From RGIG1959 sp051877215 (GTDB lineage: Bacteria > Bacillota > Clostridia > Oscillospirales > Acutalibacteraceae), in NCBI GenBank assembly GCA_051877215.1, contig JBJEIR010000004.1, positions 1 through 6,361 on the forward strand: a DNA stretch of 6,361 nucleotides, read 5' to 3'. The position numbers and the translations under genes were made by a program. The notes beneath the pieces were generated by a model that saw only the letters and a program-made list of their open reading frames with translations, had not been told where the DNA came from and ran no database searches. Positions 4,626 to 6,361 of this stretch are shown here, one piece after another. Within the stretch, counting starts at the first letter, position 1, and each line of letters opens with the position of its first letter.

Positions 4626-6005
4626 ATGGACAACACGCAGAAAATACAGCTTTTTGAGCATAAACCGATCGTCAGAGCGGTGATGACGCTGGCGATACCG
4701 ACGGTGCTCAGCTCGCTTGTGATGGTACTTTACAATCTGGCGGACACGTATTTTGTCGGAATGCTCGGCGACCCGGTGCAAAATGCGGCGGTGACACTGG
4801 CCGCGCCGGTTTTACTGGCGTTTAACGCGGTCAACAATCTTTTCGGCGTCGGAAGCTCAAGCATGATGAGCCGTGCGCTCGGCAAAAAGGATTACGAAAC
4901 GGTATACAGAAGCTCGGCGTTCGGCTTTTACAGCGCCCTGTTTTGCGGGGTGCTGTTTTCAATCGGGTATACGCTGTTCAGCGAACCTCTTCTTGCCGTG
5001 CTTGGGGCCGACGGCACCACCAAAGCGGCCACGGGGGACTATCTCAAGTGGACGACTTCATTCGGCGCGGCGCCCGCCATACTCAATGTCGTGCTGGCCT
5101 ATTTGGTGCGTGCCGAGGGCGCTTCGCTTCATGCGAGTATCGGGACAATGAGCGGCTGCCTGCTGAATATCCTGCTTGATCCGCTTTTGATCCTGCCGCA
5201 GGGACTGAATATGGGAGCGGCCGGAGCGGGACTTGCCACCTTTATCTCCAACTGCGTCGCCTGTCTCTATTTTTTTGTGATGCTGTTTGTCAAAAGAAAG
5301 ACAACCTGTGTCTGCATTCATCCGAAAAAATTCGGCTTTCAAAAAGAGATCGTCCTGTCGGTTTTCGCGGTCGGGATTCCCGCTTCCATCCAGAATTTGC
5401 TGAATGTGACGGGGATGACGGTGCTGAACAATTTCACCGCCGCCTATACGACCGATGCGGTTGCCGCCATGGGCATCGCGCAAAAGATCAATATGATTCC
5501 GATGTATATTTGCATGGGATTTTCTCAAGGCATTATGCCGCTCATCGGTTATAATTACGCGTCGGGCAATGCGGCGCGTATGAAATCTACGCTCTCTTTT
5601 ACGGCAAAGCTGTCGGTCGGCTTTTTGGCGGTCATGGTGACGGCTTACTATGCGGCGGCAGGCGATCTGATTGCGCTTTTTATGGACAACGCGTCAGTGG
5701 TTTCCTACGGGACGGCATTCTTGCGCGGCATGTGCCTTTCGCTGCCGTTTCTCGCAACGGATTTTCTCGCGGTGGGTGTGTTTCAGGCCTGCGGCATGGG
5801 CGGGAGAGCGCTGGTGTTTGCCGTGCTGCGCAAAATTGTCCTTGAAATCCCCGCGCTCTATGTTCTCAATTATCTGTTTCCGCTGTACGGTCTTGCCTAT
5901 GCGCAGCTTGCGGCGGAATCGGTTTTGGCGATTGCCGCTGTGATTTCGTTGATTTCTATTTTCCGAAAGCCGGAGAAGCAAAAGGGAGAAGCGCGCCGCG
6001 CCTGA
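4626..6005 (+). CDS. MATE-family multidrug/cation exporter (MepA/NorM-like)
   Basis: This inner-membrane antiporter family extrudes cationic drugs or metabolites using a sodium or proton gradient. The 459-residue protein has the family length and a run of hydrophobic segments consistent with twelve helices in two MatE halves. Recognisable elements are NLADTYFVG (37-45) in the first helix, RAEG (162-165), NILLDPLLI (181-189), GAAGAGLAT (197-205), IPASIQNLL (251-259, start of the second half) and QGIMPLIGYNYASGN (301-315). A basic tail follows the last helix. The start is the only usable one in frame: upstream the frame is open only to 4572 and has no start codon. Its ribosome-binding site is weak or distant (GGAG at 4608-4611, 14 bases away). 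It is divergent from the hyd genes with its own promoter; substrate cannot be told from sequence. Confidence 0.92.
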   Translation: MDNTQKIQLFEHKPIVRAVMTLAIPTVLSSLVMVLYNLADTYFVGMLGDPVQNAAVTLAAPVLLAFNAVNNLFGVGSSSMMSRALGKKDYETVYRSSAFGFYSALFCGVLFSIGYTLFSEPLLAVLGADGTTKAATGDYLKWTTSFGAAPAILNVVLAYLVRAEGASLHASIGTMSGCLLNILLDPLLILPQGLNMGAAGAGLATFISNCVACLYFFVMLFVKRKTTCVCIHPKKFGFQKEIVLSVFAVGIPASIQNLLNVTGMTVLNNFTAAYTTDAVAAMGIAQKINMIPMYICMGFSQGIMPLIGYNYASGNAARMKSTLSFTAKLSVGFLAVMVTAYYAAAGDLIALFMDNASVVSYGTAFLRGMCLSLPFLATDFLAVGVFQACGMGGRALVFAVLRKIVLEIPALYVLNYLFPLYGLAYAQLAAESVLAIAAVISLISIFRKPEKQKGEARRA

Positions 6006-6060
6006 GAAATACGGTCGACACAAGAAAGAAAAAGACGGCTTTATTTGTCATAACGAGAAC

Positions 6061-6106
6061 AAACCGCCCATATCCGTGTGAGGATACGGGCGGTTTTGGC
6101 TTTTTT
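6061..6106. terminator. Bidirectional terminator between the exporter gene and glnS
   Basis: AAACCGCCCATATCC (6061-6075) pairs with GGATACGGGCGGTTT (6082-6096) around a 6-base loop. The one irregular position is an A/C mismatch in plus-strand RNA but a G/U pair in minus-strand RNA. In plus orientation a T-rich tail with six T follows at 6101-6106, terminating the exporter transcript. In minus orientation the tail is TTTGTTC, weaker but plausible for glnS. It lies between the converging stop codons at 6005 and 6130. Confidence 0.85.
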
Positions 6107-6129
6107 GCGGGTCATAAACCCATTTAGCG

Positions 6130-6361
6130 TTATTTTTTAAAGCTGTCTTTGAGTGAGACGGAGCGGTTAAAAACGAGCGCGCCTTTTTTGCTGTCCTTGC
6201 TGTCGACGCAAAAATAACCGAGCCGCATAAACTGGAAGGCTGTTTCGGGAGCGGCGTCGGCAAACGCCGCTTCCAGCTTGCAGTCCTTGAGCGTTACCAG
6301 GGAGTCGGGACTTAGGCATTTCATAAAATCCTTATCGGCCGCGTCGGGGTCGGGATCGTCA
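6130..6361 (-). CDS. glnS: Glutaminyl-tRNA synthetase, C-terminal end (partial)
   Basis: This is the last 76 residues of a class I aminoacyl-tRNA synthetase that charges tRNA-Gln with glutamine; the start and catalytic domain lie beyond the right edge. The visible part is the end of the C-terminal anticodon-binding beta-barrel. It has NPDSL-like SPDSLV, then FQFMRLGYFCVDSKDS, then VFNRSVSLKDSFKK at the stop, matching the conserved closing motifs of bacterial GlnS (FQFxRxGYFCxD and VFNRxVxLxDxxxK). The frame stays open to the edge upstream of the internal Met at 6324, so that Met is not the start. The gene converges with the exporter gene, with a shared terminator between them. Confidence 0.92.
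   Translation of the reverse strand, partial: DDPDPDAADKDFMKCLSPDSLVTLKDCKLEAAFADAAPETAFQFMRLGYFCVDSKDSKKGALVFNRSVSLKDSFKK

Noticed and set aside
6048..6263. 71-codon minus-strand frame through the glnS end and terminator
   Set aside because: It overlaps the conserved glnS reading frame and runs through the terminator stem.

Overview
The window looks like chromosome from an anaerobic, fermentative bacterium, most likely a member of the Clostridia (Firmicutes). The reasons are the complete [FeFe]-hydrogenase maturation gene set, the TM1266-type small regulator protein, A/G-rich Shine-Dalgarno sequences, a MepA/NorM-like MATE exporter, and a glutaminyl-tRNA synthetase of the GlnS type. The taxon is an inference from gene content; nothing in the window fixes a genus.

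Layout from left to right. Bases 1-125 hold a textbook sigma-70-type promoter on the minus strand (23-51), firing off the left edge, and a minus-strand terminator-like hairpin (77-113). Bases 126-4400 are one minus-strand gene set, transcribed right to left: a TM1266-like 'iron-only hydrogenase system regulator' (4146-4400), hydE (2889-3968), hydG (1362-2810) and hydF (126-1331). Bases 4401-4625 are a divergent control region. It has a minus-strand promoter overlapped by a perfect 17-bp palindrome and, further right, a consensus plus-strand promoter that also reads as a ribosome-binding site followed by a 7-codon ORF. Bases 4626-6005 encode a MATE-family exporter on the plus strand. A largely bidirectional terminator follows (6061-6106), then the last 76 codons of glnS on the minus strand, cut by the right edge.

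HydE and HydG are radical-SAM enzymes that build the organometallic 2Fe subcluster of the H-cluster. HydF is the GTPase scaffold that receives it and delivers it to the hydrogenase. All the iron-sulfur ligand motifs I could check are intact, so the cassette should be functional. No hydrogenase structural gene (hydA) is in the window.

The most interesting part is the 177-bp gap between the regulator gene and hydE. It contains a minus-strand intrinsic terminator ending only about ten bases before the hydE ribosome-binding site. Preceding it are two segments that can form mutually exclusive stems, in the usual architecture of a transcriptional attenuator or riboswitch. There is no room for a promoter between that terminator and hydE, so transcription of hydEGF must read through it. 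I could not match this leader to a riboswitch class I know. It is the best candidate here for an undescribed regulatory element.
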